Below, in pieces: positions 8,979 through 16,834 of a stretch of 64,000 nucleotides of DNA. The DNA lies in contig NZ_JBDVNC010000039.1 of assembly GCF_039969785.1 (NCBI RefSeq), positions 43,044 through 107,043 of the forward strand, written 5' to 3'. Numbering within the stretch: position 1 is the first letter of the stretch; every line of letters begins with the position of its first letter. Under the pieces are notes generated by a model. The model had not been told where the DNA came from and did not search any database. It saw only the letters and a program-made list of their open reading frames with translations. This DNA is from Shimia sp039969785. GTDB lineage: Bacteria; Pseudomonadota; Alphaproteobacteria; Rhodobacterales; Rhodobacteraceae. The position numbers and the translations under genes were made by a program.

Positions 8979-9440
8979 CTAGGGAGACCGGCTTGCGGTC
9001 AGATCGGTCAGGCTTCCCGCCAGTTTGATTACGGTCTCCACCAGCTTTTCCAGCCCGCCCTCCGCCTCCAGAGTCAGAGTCACAATCTTCTGGATCGCCT
9101 CGATCTGAACGCCTGCCGGGAGAAGTCGCGCCAGGTGCGGATTGTCGGTTTCGTCAGCCGCGCGGGCGATGGCGTCCCCGATCAGCGCGGGTGCCGCTTC
9201 GATGGCTTCGAGGAGGACATCGTGAACCCGGGATAGGCCGAGCGGTGAGTCGCCGTTGGCGGCCTGGTCCAGCGCGTCAATAGTCCCCTCAGTGACGTAG
9301 CGGTCGAAGATCGCTTTCGCCGGTTGGTAATGCTCCCGTAGGAGGACCGTGAAGTCCTCCAGAGAGAGGCCCCGGACGGTGAACTCACCGCCCGGAATTT
9401 CGACCTTTTCGGTCTTAGGTGTGAAAGCCCCTAGGCCCAT
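8979..9440 (-). CDS. Tail assembly chaperone (gpG-like)
   Basis: This 153-residue soluble protein is encoded between the tail tube and tape measure genes, the invariant site of tail assembly chaperones in long-tailed phages. It starts MGLGAFTPKTEKVEIPGGEFTVRGLSLEDF, typical of alphaproteobacterial phage tail chaperones, and is mostly helical after residue 30. AGGAGG precedes the ATG closely. Near its 3' end the -1 frame is open and leads into the next gene, so a fraction of translation probably continues as a longer fusion. The role, binding the tape measure before tube polymerisation, is family knowledge applied by position. Confidence 0.75.
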   Translation of the reverse strand: MGLGAFTPKTEKVEIPGGEFTVRGLSLEDFTVLLREHYQPAKAIFDRYVTEGTIDALDQAANGDSPLGLSRVHDVLLEAIEAAPALIGDAIARAADETDNPHLARLLPAGVQIEAIQKIVTLTLEAEGGLEKLVETVIKLAGSLTDLTASRSP

Positions 9441-9459
9441 GCGCTCCTCCTAGTCTGCG

Positions 9460-10233
9460 TTAAGCGGTGTAAGGCCGACCGTCGGCGTAAATGTTCTCCA
9501 GTGTGCCCTTCTTGAGGACTTCCACGTTGAACCCGAACTGCTGCCAGTCCTCGCCTTTCAGGGCGTACTCGCCGTTGGGGCGGAGGGCTACTTTCGGCAT
9601 GTAGAAGTCCTTCTGCTCGCCGACACCGTTGAACGAGAGGAAGCGCAACGCGCCGTAGATCAGGTCCGAACCCGAAACCACGAGGTCGTGAGTGTGGGCT
9701 GCGATGTCGTATCCGACTTCGATCTCAGAGTTGTCGGCAATGCTGCCGCCTTCAATGATTTTGATACGGCCCAGGGCGTCGTCCTTCTCGTAGTCGGTGC
9801 CCTCCACGTATGTCGGAGAACCGCTCGTGCCCGTGACCGAGTTGATGGTCAGGTCGCGAAGGCCGACCGGGTTGGTCGCAGTCGTGCCGATCTGGTAATA
9901 CATGCCTTGGAGGACCGAGGAGAACACGTCTTCCTCGCCGGTCGCAGCGCCTTGCGTCACCTTCTCTTTGGTGCCGAAGAAGAACATCGCCACGTTGTCC
10001 AGGTCGATGTTGTCCGTCACAAACGAGGCCGAGTAGTCGATCTGGAGCGTGACGGACAAGTCTTTCACGCGCAGACCTTCTTCGCTCGAATAGTGTTCGA
10101 GTTCCTGGGTCTCGGTCGAGAGACCGAACGAAGGGGTGTTGCCGAGGTAGCGTTCCCCGGTGTTGGTTTCGGTGCCATCAAGGAAGCGGTCAAAGAACAG
10201 CTTGCCCCGGCCCAGCACAGTGTTGTTGCCCAT
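9460..10233 (-). CDS. Major tail tube protein
   Basis: This 257-residue protein begins MGNNTVLGRGKLFFDRF, a start characteristic of phage tail tube proteins of this group, and is beta-rich throughout (PKVALRPNGEYALKG and similar near the C terminus). It would polymerise around the tape measure to form the tail tube. Its position, after the tail terminator gene and before the tail chaperone pair, agrees. A copy of the prophage dyad TCACC-N5-GGTGA lies 28 bases upstream of the start, in a 50-base gap, one of the few real gaps in the structural cluster; the gene may therefore have its own promoter. Confidence 0.85.
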   Translation of the reverse strand: MGNNTVLGRGKLFFDRFLDGTETNTGERYLGNTPSFGLSTETQELEHYSSEEGLRVKDLSVTLQIDYSASFVTDNIDLDNVAMFFFGTKEKVTQGAATGEEDVFSSVLQGMYYQIGTTATNPVGLRDLTINSVTGTSGSPTYVEGTDYEKDDALGRIKIIEGGSIADNSEIEVGYDIAAHTHDLVVSGSDLIYGALRFLSFNGVGEQKDFYMPKVALRPNGEYALKGEDWQQFGFNVEVLKKGTLENIYADGRPYTA

Positions 10234-10260
10234 TGCAAATCTCCACTTTTGGTTTAATCG

Positions 10261-10275
10261 TCACCTTACAGGTGA
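10261..10275. promoter_or_regulatory. Prophage dyad copy A (TCACC-N5-GGTGA), upstream of tail tube gene
   Basis: This is a perfect five-base-arm dyad, TCACC/GGTGA with spacer TTACA on the plus strand, in the gap before the tail tube gene. It is one of four copies with identical arms and spacing in the prophage (others at 14860, 16868 and 19919). This copy has the most divergent spacer, which argues that the arms rather than the whole sequence are conserved. A binding site for a phage repressor or activator is the likely role. Confidence 0.55.
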
Positions 10276-10283
10276 ATTTAATG

Positions 10284-10778
10284 TCACGCAAACGGATTTT
10301 TCAGGTTCTCCGCGTACTCAAGCGTGACGGGGAGCCAGAAGAAAGCCGTGTCGGAGACAGCGGCGTCTGGCGGGCGAACGACAGGCTGGCCGATGTGGAT
10401 GGCGCTAATGCGGCTTCCCATCCCCAGGATGTCGTATCCGTCGGCCCTGACCTTCTCCTCACTCAGACGTTGTTGCACGTCCGCCACGAGGTAGTAGGCC
10501 GGGTCGGTTGGATTCAGATTGTCATCTTGCGCGAAGCCCTGGATGAGCAGGGCGTGGCTTGTCTTTGCCGCCGCCGAACCGTTTGGCGTCTCGATCTCGT
10601 CGGGAGCCTTCGGCGGCTCGTTCACCGCGACGAAAGGCAGCTTGTCGTCCTGGGTGAACATAAGCCGCCCACGAAACACCTTACCGTCCAGGTCGTGCTG
10701 GTATCCGTTCGCCGTGGTGATCTCCTCTAGGGCCGCCGTAAGCGCCTTTAGGACTTTCAGTTTGAAGGGGTCGTTCAT
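10284..10778 (-). CDS. Tail terminator / minor tail protein U-like
   Basis: This 164-residue protein sits between the minor-tail-Z-like gene and the tail tube gene, the place of lambda gpU-type tail terminators, which cap the finished tail tube and form the head-tail interface. The start MNDPFKLKVLKALTAALEEI is a helix, followed by a beta-rich body (FVAVNEPPKAPDE, SHALLIQGFAQDD), as in this fold. Its start overlaps the end of the preceding gene by four bases. Assignment rests on size, fold impression and position rather than on a diagnostic motif. Confidence 0.6.
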   Translation of the reverse strand: MNDPFKLKVLKALTAALEEITTANGYQHDLDGKVFRGRLMFTQDDKLPFVAVNEPPKAPDEIETPNGSAAAKTSHALLIQGFAQDDNLNPTDPAYYLVADVQQRLSEEKVRADGYDILGMGSRISAIHIGQPVVRPPDAAVSDTAFFWLPVTLEYAENLKNPFA

Positions 10779-11383
10779 AGCAGCGCCTCCGACATTCGGG
10801 TAAATTCTTGCTCTAGGAAGTCCGCAGCGTCCTCGCTCACGTCCTCCGCAACCGTGTTAAAAACCTGGTCCACGGACGGGCCGTAGAGTAGGTAAAGTCC
10901 GTTGTTCATAAGCACCATGCGGCGCTTGTTCTCGATCTTCTCGCCGGGTGCGAGGCGGACGGCCAAACCCAAGTTCCCGTTTCGCAGGTTCATCAGGAAG
11001 GCCCGGTTCATCTTCTCCCGCCGACCGGCAGCCACTTCCACCGTAGGGGCTTTCCGCCCGTGGACCTTGGGGCCGCGCACGAACGTCGCCAGGCTTGTCG
11101 GGCGACCCCGGCCACGGATCGTGGCGGACAGGTCCTCGGGCGAGGCAAAACGGGGTATGCGCAGGCGGCCATCCGCCGCGCCCGTCAAGTACCGTGCCGG
11201 GAACGCGATCTGTTCTCGCATAGCCTTAGCGGACTTGGTGCGGTAGCGCCGGGCAGTGGTGTTGATCGCCCGGGAAGCGAACTTCTTGACGCGCTCGGGC
11301 ACCTCGTCAAAATCGAGAGCCGCAAGGCCCTCGACCGCCACAACGTAGTGTTGGGCATCGCTGGAGACGGTAGGTTGCGCCAT
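10775..11383 (-). CDS. Minor tail protein Z-like / virion morphogenesis protein
   Basis: This 202-residue, Arg-rich protein follows the head-tail connector genes. The segment VPERVKKFASRAINTTARRYRTKS near residues 28-52 and the later LRIPRFASPEDLSATIRGRGRP resemble the lambda gpZ (Minor_tail_Z) family, needed to connect tail to head. It overlaps the next gene by four bases. The family assignment is fairly good from the N-terminal helix and gene order; the molecular role is known only in outline for the family. Confidence 0.65.
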   Translation of the reverse strand: MAQPTVSSDAQHYVVAVEGLAALDFDEVPERVKKFASRAINTTARRYRTKSAKAMREQIAFPARYLTGAADGRLRIPRFASPEDLSATIRGRGRPTSLATFVRGPKVHGRKAPTVEVAAGRREKMNRAFLMNLRNGNLGLAVRLAPGEKIENKRRMVLMNNGLYLLYGPSVDQVFNTVAEDVSEDAADFLEQEFTRMSEALL

Positions 11384-11387
11384 CGCT

Positions 11388-11762
11388 CTACAGCGCGCTC
11401 GGCGGGACCGGCAGGCCCTCGGCCTGTTCTTCGGTCAAGCGGGTGCACTGGAATTTCTGAGTTAAACCTTCGGGAGGATTAGGAACCTCGACTCGGAAGG
11501 CTTCACCCGCGACGATGCTGAACACACCGCCACGGGTGGGGCTAACTTCTGCCGACAGGCAGATGATCTCCGGCACCTCCTCAAGTCGCGCGGCGGGCTG
11601 GAAGTCGAAACCCGCCATGTCGCCGAACGCCTTATTGTTGAGGTGGACCCGCACGTTGCAAAGCACAGGCTCGCTCTGTTCGTCGGCCTGGTAGAAGGCC
11701 GGAACCGCAAAAACGGCATGGAGCGCCTTTGTCTTACGCGCGCGGAGATCACGGATACTCAT
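11388..11762 (-). CDS. Head-tail joining protein (gpFII-like)
   Basis: This 124-residue protein lies between the gpFI-position gene and the gpZ-like gene, as lambda FII does. It starts MSIRDLRARKTKALHAVFAVPAFYQ and continues as a compact beta-rich protein (CNVRVHLNNKAFGDM, GVFSIVAGEAFRVE), which fits the small connector proteins that receive the tail. Its ATG overlaps the stop of the upstream gene by one base. The evidence is position and size, with no decisive motif. Confidence 0.55.
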   Translation of the reverse strand: MSIRDLRARKTKALHAVFAVPAFYQADEQSEPVLCNVRVHLNNKAFGDMAGFDFQPAARLEEVPEIICLSAEVSPTRGGVFSIVAGEAFRVEVPNPPEGLTQKFQCTRLTEEQAEGLPVPPSAL

Positions 11763-12064
11763 CAGCCCAGCATTTCGTCGTCGTTACCGGCGCTGCCGGA
11801 GTTGCCGTTGCCACCGGTCGGCTTCTTGGCCGGGGCTTTCTTAGCTGGAGCTTTCTTAGCTGGAGCTTTCTTGGCCGGGGTTTTCTTGGCCGGTTCGCCC
11901 GGCACCGTTTCCGCCGCCTCCTCGGTCCCGTCCCGTCGGGCCGCTTTCAGGTCCAAGTATTCCTGGCCTTCCGGGTCGGGGCAACTAAACGAACTCCCGG
12001 GCGCGACGCCCACGTCTTCGCCGTTGACCCGGCGGACAATTTTGTTGATGGCAATAAGTTTCAT
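11762..12064 (-). CDS. Head-completion-position protein with (AKKAP)n tail
   Basis: This encodes 100 residues. The N-terminal 45 (MKLIAINKIVRRVNGEDVG and on) form a small folded segment like those encoded after capsid genes in other siphophages. Residues about 58-80 are a low-complexity Lys/Ala/Pro tail with repeats of AKKAP, and the end is Gly/Asn/Asp-rich and acidic. The DNA shows the repeat as 15-base units. Basic tails of this type resemble histone-H1-like DNA-binding tails, so contact with packaged DNA is possible but unproven. It occupies the lambda FI position. A stem-loop separates it from the capsid gene. Confidence 0.6.
   Translation of the reverse strand: MKLIAINKIVRRVNGEDVGVAPGSSFSCPDPEGQEYLDLKAARRDGTEEAAETVPGEPAKKTPAKKAPAKKAPAKKAPAKKPTGGNGNSGSAGNDDEMLG
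11821..11895. repeat. 15-base tandem repeat encoding AKKAP
   Basis: Five imperfect 15-base units lie end to end, two of them identical (836-850 and 851-865 of the 11 kb block, ctttcttagctggag on the plus strand). They encode the (AKKAP)n tail of the overlapping gene. Unit number is likely to vary between related phages through slippage. Confidence 0.85.
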
Positions 12065-12095
12065 GTTCTGGCTCCTCTTTTAGCCGAAAGGTGAA

Positions 12096-12122
12096 ATCGT
12101 CCCGACGCTTTGCCGGGACGAT
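12096..12122 (-). terminator. Stem-loop after major capsid gene
   Basis: A nine-base perfect stem (ATCGTCCCG / CGGGACGAT) encloses a nine-base loop, 13 bases after the capsid stop. No strong U-run follows, so partial termination or an mRNA 3'-stabilising hairpin, giving more capsid message than downstream message, is more likely than full termination. Confidence 0.6.
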
Positions 12123-12135
12123 CTAGTGTTTACGC

Positions 12136-13200
12136 TTACGGTGCGACCGGGGTGGCCTTCACAGTGGCGTTCGGGTTGACCGGGATCATCAGTGGCGCGG
12201 ACTGCGACATGATGAAACGGGCCGACGGGTCGTTCTCGTCCCACATCTTCGGGAAGATGTCGGCGGGCTGGAGCGACTCGACGTCGAGGATCGCGCCGAA
12301 CGCTTTCACGCCGTCCACAGCGCGCGACGCCAACAGAACCTCATGCGGCTCCAGCACGTTCGCGGTAGCGTTGTTGGACTTGAACGTGTTGCCGATGCCC
12401 GAAACCAGCCAGACCGTGACCGCGCCGATGTACCCGACCTTGGTGAACGGATCGAGCGGGTCCTTGACGATGAGGCCCTGGTTCAGTTGAACCGAGTCAA
12501 CGCCTTTGACGTCCTTGTCCAGTTTCTTCTGAACGTCCTCGTCGGCCATGAAGGCCGCGTAGGCTTTGGAACCCAGCATCACGTCAGTCGGAGCCGCGCC
12601 AAACTCAGCCGCAGCGGCCAGGTCGAACCACTCCTGCACGTCGTCCCACGCCGAGACGCCGGAATCGCCCCAACGCGCGCCTACGCCCTTGACGATGGTG
12701 TGCGCAGCGTCACGGCCAAAGTCGATGGTCACGGGTGCCGCACCCTCGTAAGCGATGGTGATCTCGCCGTCGATGATCGCGCGGGCACCCATGTACTCCC
12801 ACAAGCGGGTGATAGCGTCGCGGTGGAACTTGGTGATCTCGATCACCTTTGCGTCGAAACGCGCCTTGGGCGACATCAGGGCCTTGCGGCGCGCCAATTC
12901 ACCCGGTTGCAGCGAGAGCGCCTGCGACGGACGTACCGGGTCCTTCGGCTTGGTGTACGCCGGTTTGAAGGTCGAGATACGTTCGCCCTGCGGACGGTAG
13001 ATCGGCTTGCCGGGCACGTTCGGAAGCATGAACGGGGCGATCTCGCGCGAAGCGTCGATCTTGTCGAACATGATTTCCTCTTGCTCGGACATGTGAGCGT
13101 TCGGGAAGAACAACTCCAGCCACTTCGAGTTGCGGACAGTCTGGCGCTTGTCAAACATGACAGCGTAGAGGTCCATCGGGGTATAAATATCCAGAGGCAT
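12136..13200 (-). CDS. Major capsid protein (lambda gpE-like)
   Basis: This 354-residue protein forms the icosahedral shell. The N terminus MPLDIYTPMDLYAVMFD, the stretch FMLPNVPGKPIYRPQGERISTFKPAYTKPKDPV at about 57-88 and the C-terminal FIMSQSAPLMIPVNPN are typical of the phage E capsid family (PF03864), whose usual length is about 340-350. It follows the decoration protein gene, as in lambda (D then E). AGGA lies nine bases before the ATG. The hairpin downstream fits high expression. Confidence 0.92.
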   Translation of the reverse strand: MPLDIYTPMDLYAVMFDKRQTVRNSKWLELFFPNAHMSEQEEIMFDKIDASREIAPFMLPNVPGKPIYRPQGERISTFKPAYTKPKDPVRPSQALSLQPGELARRKALMSPKARFDAKVIEITKFHRDAITRLWEYMGARAIIDGEITIAYEGAAPVTIDFGRDAAHTIVKGVGARWGDSGVSAWDDVQEWFDLAAAAEFGAAPTDVMLGSKAYAAFMADEDVQKKLDKDVKGVDSVQLNQGLIVKDPLDPFTKVGYIGAVTVWLVSGIGNTFKSNNATANVLEPHEVLLASRAVDGVKAFGAILDVESLQPADIFPKMWDENDPSARFIMSQSAPLMIPVNPNATVKATPVAP

Positions 13201-13226
13201 ATTCTGCGTCCTTTCAGGTTACGCGA

Positions 13227-13658
13227 TCAGACCGAGAAGGTCGTAATCGAGCGGATAACGATTTGGGTGGGGGACGGCGCGCCGTTGAAGGCTGTGGCCT
13301 TCTCCGCGTCGGTGTCATACGAGGCGTCCCAGACGAGCATGTCAGGGTTGAACATGCCGCCCCGATAGACGTGACCCGGGGCGTCGCCACCGGTCGCGTC
13401 AACGGCGTAGACCAGGACGCCGATTGCCTGGACGGGCGTACCGCCGTCAGCGGCGACCGCCGGGACGATCTTGCCGTTGCCGTCAAAGCCGACCACGGTG
13501 AGCGCTTCCAGGTCCTCGCCGCTAAGGATCGTTTCGTCGGTGCTGAACACCGCTGGCACGTCGCCCGTTACCAGGGCCTCGGCCTCGGGGTTGATGCTTT
13601 CGGCGTATTGACCGGCAATGCCCGCCGTCAGATCGCCGTTATTCGGAGTGATAGTCAT
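13227..13658 (-). CDS. Head decoration protein (lambda gpD-like)
   Basis: This 143-residue protein is encoded between the prohead protease and the capsid gene, the place of lambda gpD. The body resembles the head decoration family (HDPD): a flexible N terminus with TAGIAGQYAESINPEAEALV, then beta strands including PVQAIGVLVYAVDATGG and YRGGMFNPDMLVW. Such proteins bind as trimers on the expanded shell and stabilise it against DNA pressure. The length fits the family. Confidence 0.85.
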   Translation of the reverse strand: MTITPNNGDLTAGIAGQYAESINPEAEALVTGDVPAVFSTDETILSGEDLEALTVVGFDGNGKIVPAVAADGGTPVQAIGVLVYAVDATGGDAPGHVYRGGMFNPDMLVWDASYDTDAEKATAFNGAPSPTQIVIRSITTFSV

Positions 13659-13687
13659 AGCGTTTTCTCCCTAATGACTGATTTCAG

Positions 13688-14101
13688 TTAGCTCGCCGGG
13701 CCGTGGCCCGCCGACGCGAAGATCGAGTCCGATACGGACATCTCGTCGTCACCACTTTCGTTGGTTCCCAAGCCGAGGTCGGGGTTGTCGCCAGAGGTCA
13801 TTGCGTTCTCGAAGGTGGAGGTGCCGGGTGCGGTTTCCTGCTTGGCTTCCTCCGGCAGCCCGGCCAGGAACGTCGCGGCGGCCTCGGCGGTCATGTCGGT
13901 GGTCATCGCAACTTGACGCGCGGCGGAGGGGCGAGTTTTCGCCTCGTCCGAACCGAGGATCGTGTTGATGCGGTCGCGTTCTGTGGCGGCACCAGCGGTC
14001 AGGCCCTCAGTCTTGCCGCTGGCGTGGCCCTCGGTGCGCGCAGTCTCGACTGCGGTGTCGTGGACGGCCTTATCGACCGCCGTGGTGTCGTTCTTCGACA
14101 T
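13688..14101 (-). CDS. Candidate nested scaffold protein (Nu3-like), internal start
   Basis: Within the protease gene and in frame, an ATG at 14101 (MSKNDTTAVDKAVHDTAV) is preceded by GAGG nine bases upstream and follows an Asn/Glu/Asp-rich linker. The 137-residue product would be highly charged and helical, with TEGHASGKTEG and ERDRINTILGSDE, as in phage scaffolds. In lambda the scaffold Nu3 is made from just such an internal start of gene C. The inference is strong by analogy but unproven here. Confidence 0.5.
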   Translation of the reverse strand: MSKNDTTAVDKAVHDTAVETARTEGHASGKTEGLTAGAATERDRINTILGSDEAKTRPSAARQVAMTTDMTAEAAATFLAGLPEEAKQETAPGTSTFENAMTSGDNPDLGLGTNESGDDEMSVSDSIFASAGHGPAS

Positions 14102-14983
14102 TTCGTCATCCTCATTTTCGTTGGAGGGATCGGCGTTGGCCGATTGGGAGTCGATTAGGCCGACGGCATCCGCCAGGCCGTTTTCGACGGCTTCGTGAGA
14201 CAGGAACACGGCGGCTTCGGTGCCACGCACCGCCCCCTCGTCCAGGTCTCGATTCCGCGCCACAGTGGCGACGAAAATTCCGTAGGAGTTGTCCACTCGG
14301 GCCTGCATACGCTTGCGGGCTTTCTTCGAGAGCGGGATCGCTGGGTGCGCGTGGACCTTTTCGTCGCCAGCATGGATAAGGCTCACCGTGACGCCCCGGT
14401 TTTCCAGAGACTTTGAAACCTCGGTGTGGGCAGCCAACACGCCGATGGAGCCGACCAGGCCCGTGCGGACAACGTTGATAGAATCTGCGGAGGACGCGAC
14501 CGCGTATGCAGCGGAGGCCGCGACGCTATCGACAAAGGCCCGAATCGGTTTCTCGCCGCGTAGGGCGTAAAGCCCGTCGGCGCATTCAAAGCAGCCGGGG
14601 ACGTACCCGCCGGGCGAGTTCACGTCCAAGACGATTTCAACTACGTTGGAGTCCTCGACGCCACGCTGAACCGCGCGCAGCACGTAGTCGTAGCCCGTGA
14701 GCCAGCCGCCGAACGCGTAAGTGAAACGGCCCATGAGTACACCCTGGACCGGGACGGTCAGAACGCCGTCCTTCACCTTGTACGGACGCGCCCAGGCCAT
14801 CCGTGGGTCCCAGAAGTCAGGCTCGTCGTCGCTTGACGCCATTTCGGCCTCCACCATATTCACCTTTTGGGTGAAATTCTGGGCAAACTCGTCAGACATC
14901 ATTTTGGTGAGAGCAGTTTCAACCCAGGTTTGGTGTTCCTGGGCGATCAGTAGATCGCCGTTGGGCAGTGCAAACTCATTCAT
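13688..14983 (-). CDS. Prohead protease (S49/SppA-like, lambda gpC-like) with C-terminal scaffold
   Basis: This 431-residue protein combines a serine protease and a scaffold region. VLDVNSPGGYVPG lies near residue 119, then FVDSVAASAAYAVASSAD with the likely nucleophile Ser, then GLVGSIGVLAAHTEV, all matching single-domain S49 peptidases. The C-terminal 140 residues are charged and helical with an internal ATG. The ATG at 14983 has a GGAG site and overlaps the portal gene's stop region. A second ATG at 14842 (MASSDDEP) has an even better GGAGG site and lies just after a copy of the prophage dyad, so two forms are possible. Confidence 0.85.
   Translation of the reverse strand: MNEFALPNGDLLIAQEHQTWVETALTKMMSDEFAQNFTQKVNMVEAEMASSDDEPDFWDPRMAWARPYKVKDGVLTVPVQGVLMGRFTYAFGGWLTGYDYVLRAVQRGVEDSNVVEIVLDVNSPGGYVPGCFECADGLYALRGEKPIRAFVDSVAASAAYAVASSADSINVVRTGLVGSIGVLAAHTEVSKSLENRGVTVSLIHAGDEKVHAHPAIPLSKKARKRMQARVDNSYGIFVATVARNRDLDEGAVRGTEAAVFLSHEAVENGLADAVGLIDSQSANADPSNENEDDEMSKNDTTAVDKAVHDTAVETARTEGHASGKTEGLTAGAATERDRINTILGSDEAKTRPSAARQVAMTTDMTAEAAATFLAGLPEEAKQETAPGTSTFENAMTSGDNPDLGLGTNESGDDEMSVSDSIFASAGHGPAS
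14860..14874. promoter_or_regulatory. Prophage dyad copy B (TCACC-N5-GGTGA), inside protease gene
   Basis: This has the same arms as the other three copies, with spacer TTTTG on the plus strand, and lies in the N-terminal coding region of the prohead protease. It is 18 bases upstream of the well-placed internal ATG at 14842. On the minus strand it is followed at once by TATGGT, a plausible -10 hexamer. The coding sense (NFTQKVN) shows that the motif is kept despite coding constraint. Confidence 0.5.
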
Positions 14984-16616
14984 CTTTGGTCTCCGGTGCT
15001 TCCCGCGTGTCGCCAGAGGCGGCGTTCATCATGTTCGTGTCAGGCGTAACCGCGATCCCTTCGTCCTCCTGCATCCGCATTTCGCGGCCACGCTGACGGA
15101 ACAATTCGCGATAGTCCTTGCCCAGCCGGGCGGCCTCGTCCTCGTGCGTGGAGAGGTTGTATTTCAGGCGCAAGACTGCCGCCTGCGTCTCTTTGAGTTC
15201 ATCAATCTGGCCTCGCGAAGCGCCGATCCAAGTGCAGTTCGACAGCATATCGAGGTGCTGGTCTTCGTAGAGCCAGCCATCGCGTCGGGCCACAGATGGC
15301 ATCGACGCGATCCGGCGTTTGTTGATGGCTTCCTCCAACCACAGTCGGTAGACCGTGGTGGCGAAACGGTCAGCCACGCGTGCTTTGAGCGTGCCCATGT
15401 GCTTCCAGGTCTCGGCCATCGCCGCGCGCGCCGAGGAATAGTTCGTATTCGTGTAGTCGCGTGAAAGCTGCTCGTAGGAGACACCCAGGGCTGCCGCGAT
15501 ATACCGCAGAAGCGACTGTTCGAACTCCTGGCCGAGAGGGCCGCCCTGCCCTGCGGGCATCATGTGCAGCTTCGTGCCGGGGAACAGGTGCGGAATCTTC
15601 ACGCCGTCAAGCTGGAGGTTCTTCGCGCCGCCCGAATACTCCGCGACCTGACCCAGGTATTGCTCGATGTACTGCCCCATCGCGCCTGCTACGTTATCCG
15701 TGCCGCCGAGAGTGGCGAAAGCGTCAACGGGGGGAAGATCGGACTCGATGGCCGCCGCGTAAGTCGCGTTGACCACGGCGTTCTGGAGAACCACGTCGCG
15801 AAACTGCTTGGTGATTTTTATCTCTTTCAACGCCGCAACCATCTCGGCCACGCCGCGCGATTGCTCGGGGCGTTGTTGCTCGTAGATGTGGAGCATCTGA
15901 ACCCGGCCCCAGGGCTTGCGGACTGGCACGCGTTTCCAGCGGTAGTTGTCCCCCGCGACGCGCCAATCTGCGGGGTGGGCCACGCGGATGTGGTGCGCTA
16001 CGGCGGCACCATACTTGTCGCTTTCAACGCCTGCCACCAGTCGGGGGTCGTTGTACTTGCTCGGAGGGGTCGAGAGTCGGTCGGTGTCGATCATCTGGAC
16101 CGCTGTATTGTAGGGCCGCCCGGCTCCGCGTAGCCACTCAGCCGATGCCAGGACTTCCCCGCCTGCGGTGTGGACACCGACGGCAAGGCGGACCAGTTCG
16201 GTCAAAGTGTTGTGGCGGCTCGCGTCCACCCAATTGTCCGGGGATTCCGCCCAGAGGGTGAAGCGGTCCTCCGCCTCCTCTTGGAACTCCTCGACCCAGA
16301 TTTCGTCAAAACCTGCCCCCAGCAAACGTTCCTTGGGCTTGGCGCTCAGTGCGTAGAGCGCGCCGACGATGTTGTCCTGGTGGATCGTCGCACCGCCGCG
16401 CACATAGGCGTCGTTGCGGAGCGCGTCGCGTGTTCGGGCGTCCATAGTCGCCTTTTCGGGAATCAGGTCCATGTCGGCGGACTGGAGGGCCGGTTGCCAG
16501 CTTGCCAGCGTCCGGTCATTCCGAGTAGCCGCGTCAAACGCGCCGCCCACGAAGGCGGTCTCTCTCGTCGGCTCTGGGCCGAGCATTTCGAGGGCTTCCT
16601 GGTCCAGTTCTGCCAT
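14976..16616 (-). CDS. Portal protein (lambda gpB family)
   Basis: This is 546 residues from the ATG at 16616 (MAELDQEALEMLGPE), which overlaps the gpW stop by one base. The open frame extends further upstream, but that part overlaps gpW and is not protein-like. Portal dodecamers form the DNA gate at one capsid vertex. Family marks are DLIPEKATMDARTRDALRNDAYVRGG near residue 46, EQQRPEQSRGVAEMVAAL near 245, and GVSYEQLSRDYTNTNYSSARAAMAE near 375, the last a hallmark of lambda-type portals (PF05136). The C-terminal end overlaps the protease gene start by eight bases. Confidence 0.92.
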   Translation of the reverse strand: MAELDQEALEMLGPEPTRETAFVGGAFDAATRNDRTLASWQPALQSADMDLIPEKATMDARTRDALRNDAYVRGGATIHQDNIVGALYALSAKPKERLLGAGFDEIWVEEFQEEAEDRFTLWAESPDNWVDASRHNTLTELVRLAVGVHTAGGEVLASAEWLRGAGRPYNTAVQMIDTDRLSTPPSKYNDPRLVAGVESDKYGAAVAHHIRVAHPADWRVAGDNYRWKRVPVRKPWGRVQMLHIYEQQRPEQSRGVAEMVAALKEIKITKQFRDVVLQNAVVNATYAAAIESDLPPVDAFATLGGTDNVAGAMGQYIEQYLGQVAEYSGGAKNLQLDGVKIPHLFPGTKLHMMPAGQGGPLGQEFEQSLLRYIAAALGVSYEQLSRDYTNTNYSSARAAMAETWKHMGTLKARVADRFATTVYRLWLEEAINKRRIASMPSVARRDGWLYEDQHLDMLSNCTWIGASRGQIDELKETQAAVLRLKYNLSTHEDEAARLGKDYRELFRQRGREMRMQEDEGIAVTPDTNMMNAASGDTREAPETKDE

Positions 16617-16834
16617 CAGAAAATCACTTTCATCGGGCCAGGGCGCGTCCCGGCAACTTCGCGGTCGAGGCGTTGGATGTACGCGAGCAGGGCACCGCGA
16701 TTCGCCTGGGTGTATTCGACGCGTTCGCCGTTCTGGTCCACGAAGACCTTCGCCTGTTGGCCTGTGACAAGCAGGTGATACTGCGCCTTCGCGTCGTCCA
16801 ATTTCTCTTGGGTGGTCACGTCTGCCTCCGTCAT
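16616..16834 (-). CDS. Head-tail joining protein gpW
   Basis: This small 72-residue protein contains a central region with LDDAKAQYHLLVTGQQAKVFVDQNGERVEYTQANRGALLAYI, the pattern of the lambda gpW family: a helix, a beta hairpin around VxxxGxxVxYT, and a second helix. gpW joins the portal after packaging and receives gpFII and the tail. It lies between large terminase and portal exactly as in lambda, overlapping terminase by four bases and the portal by one. A prophage dyad copy lies 34 bases upstream of the start. Confidence 0.88.
   Translation of the reverse strand: MTEADVTTQEKLDDAKAQYHLLVTGQQAKVFVDQNGERVEYTQANRGALLAYIQRLDREVAGTRPGPMKVIF

Noticed and set aside
12343..13368. Long plus-strand frame opposite the capsid gene
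   Set aside because: It is antisense to a clear gpE-type capsid and the decoration gene; long shadow frames are expected in this GC-rich codon usage.
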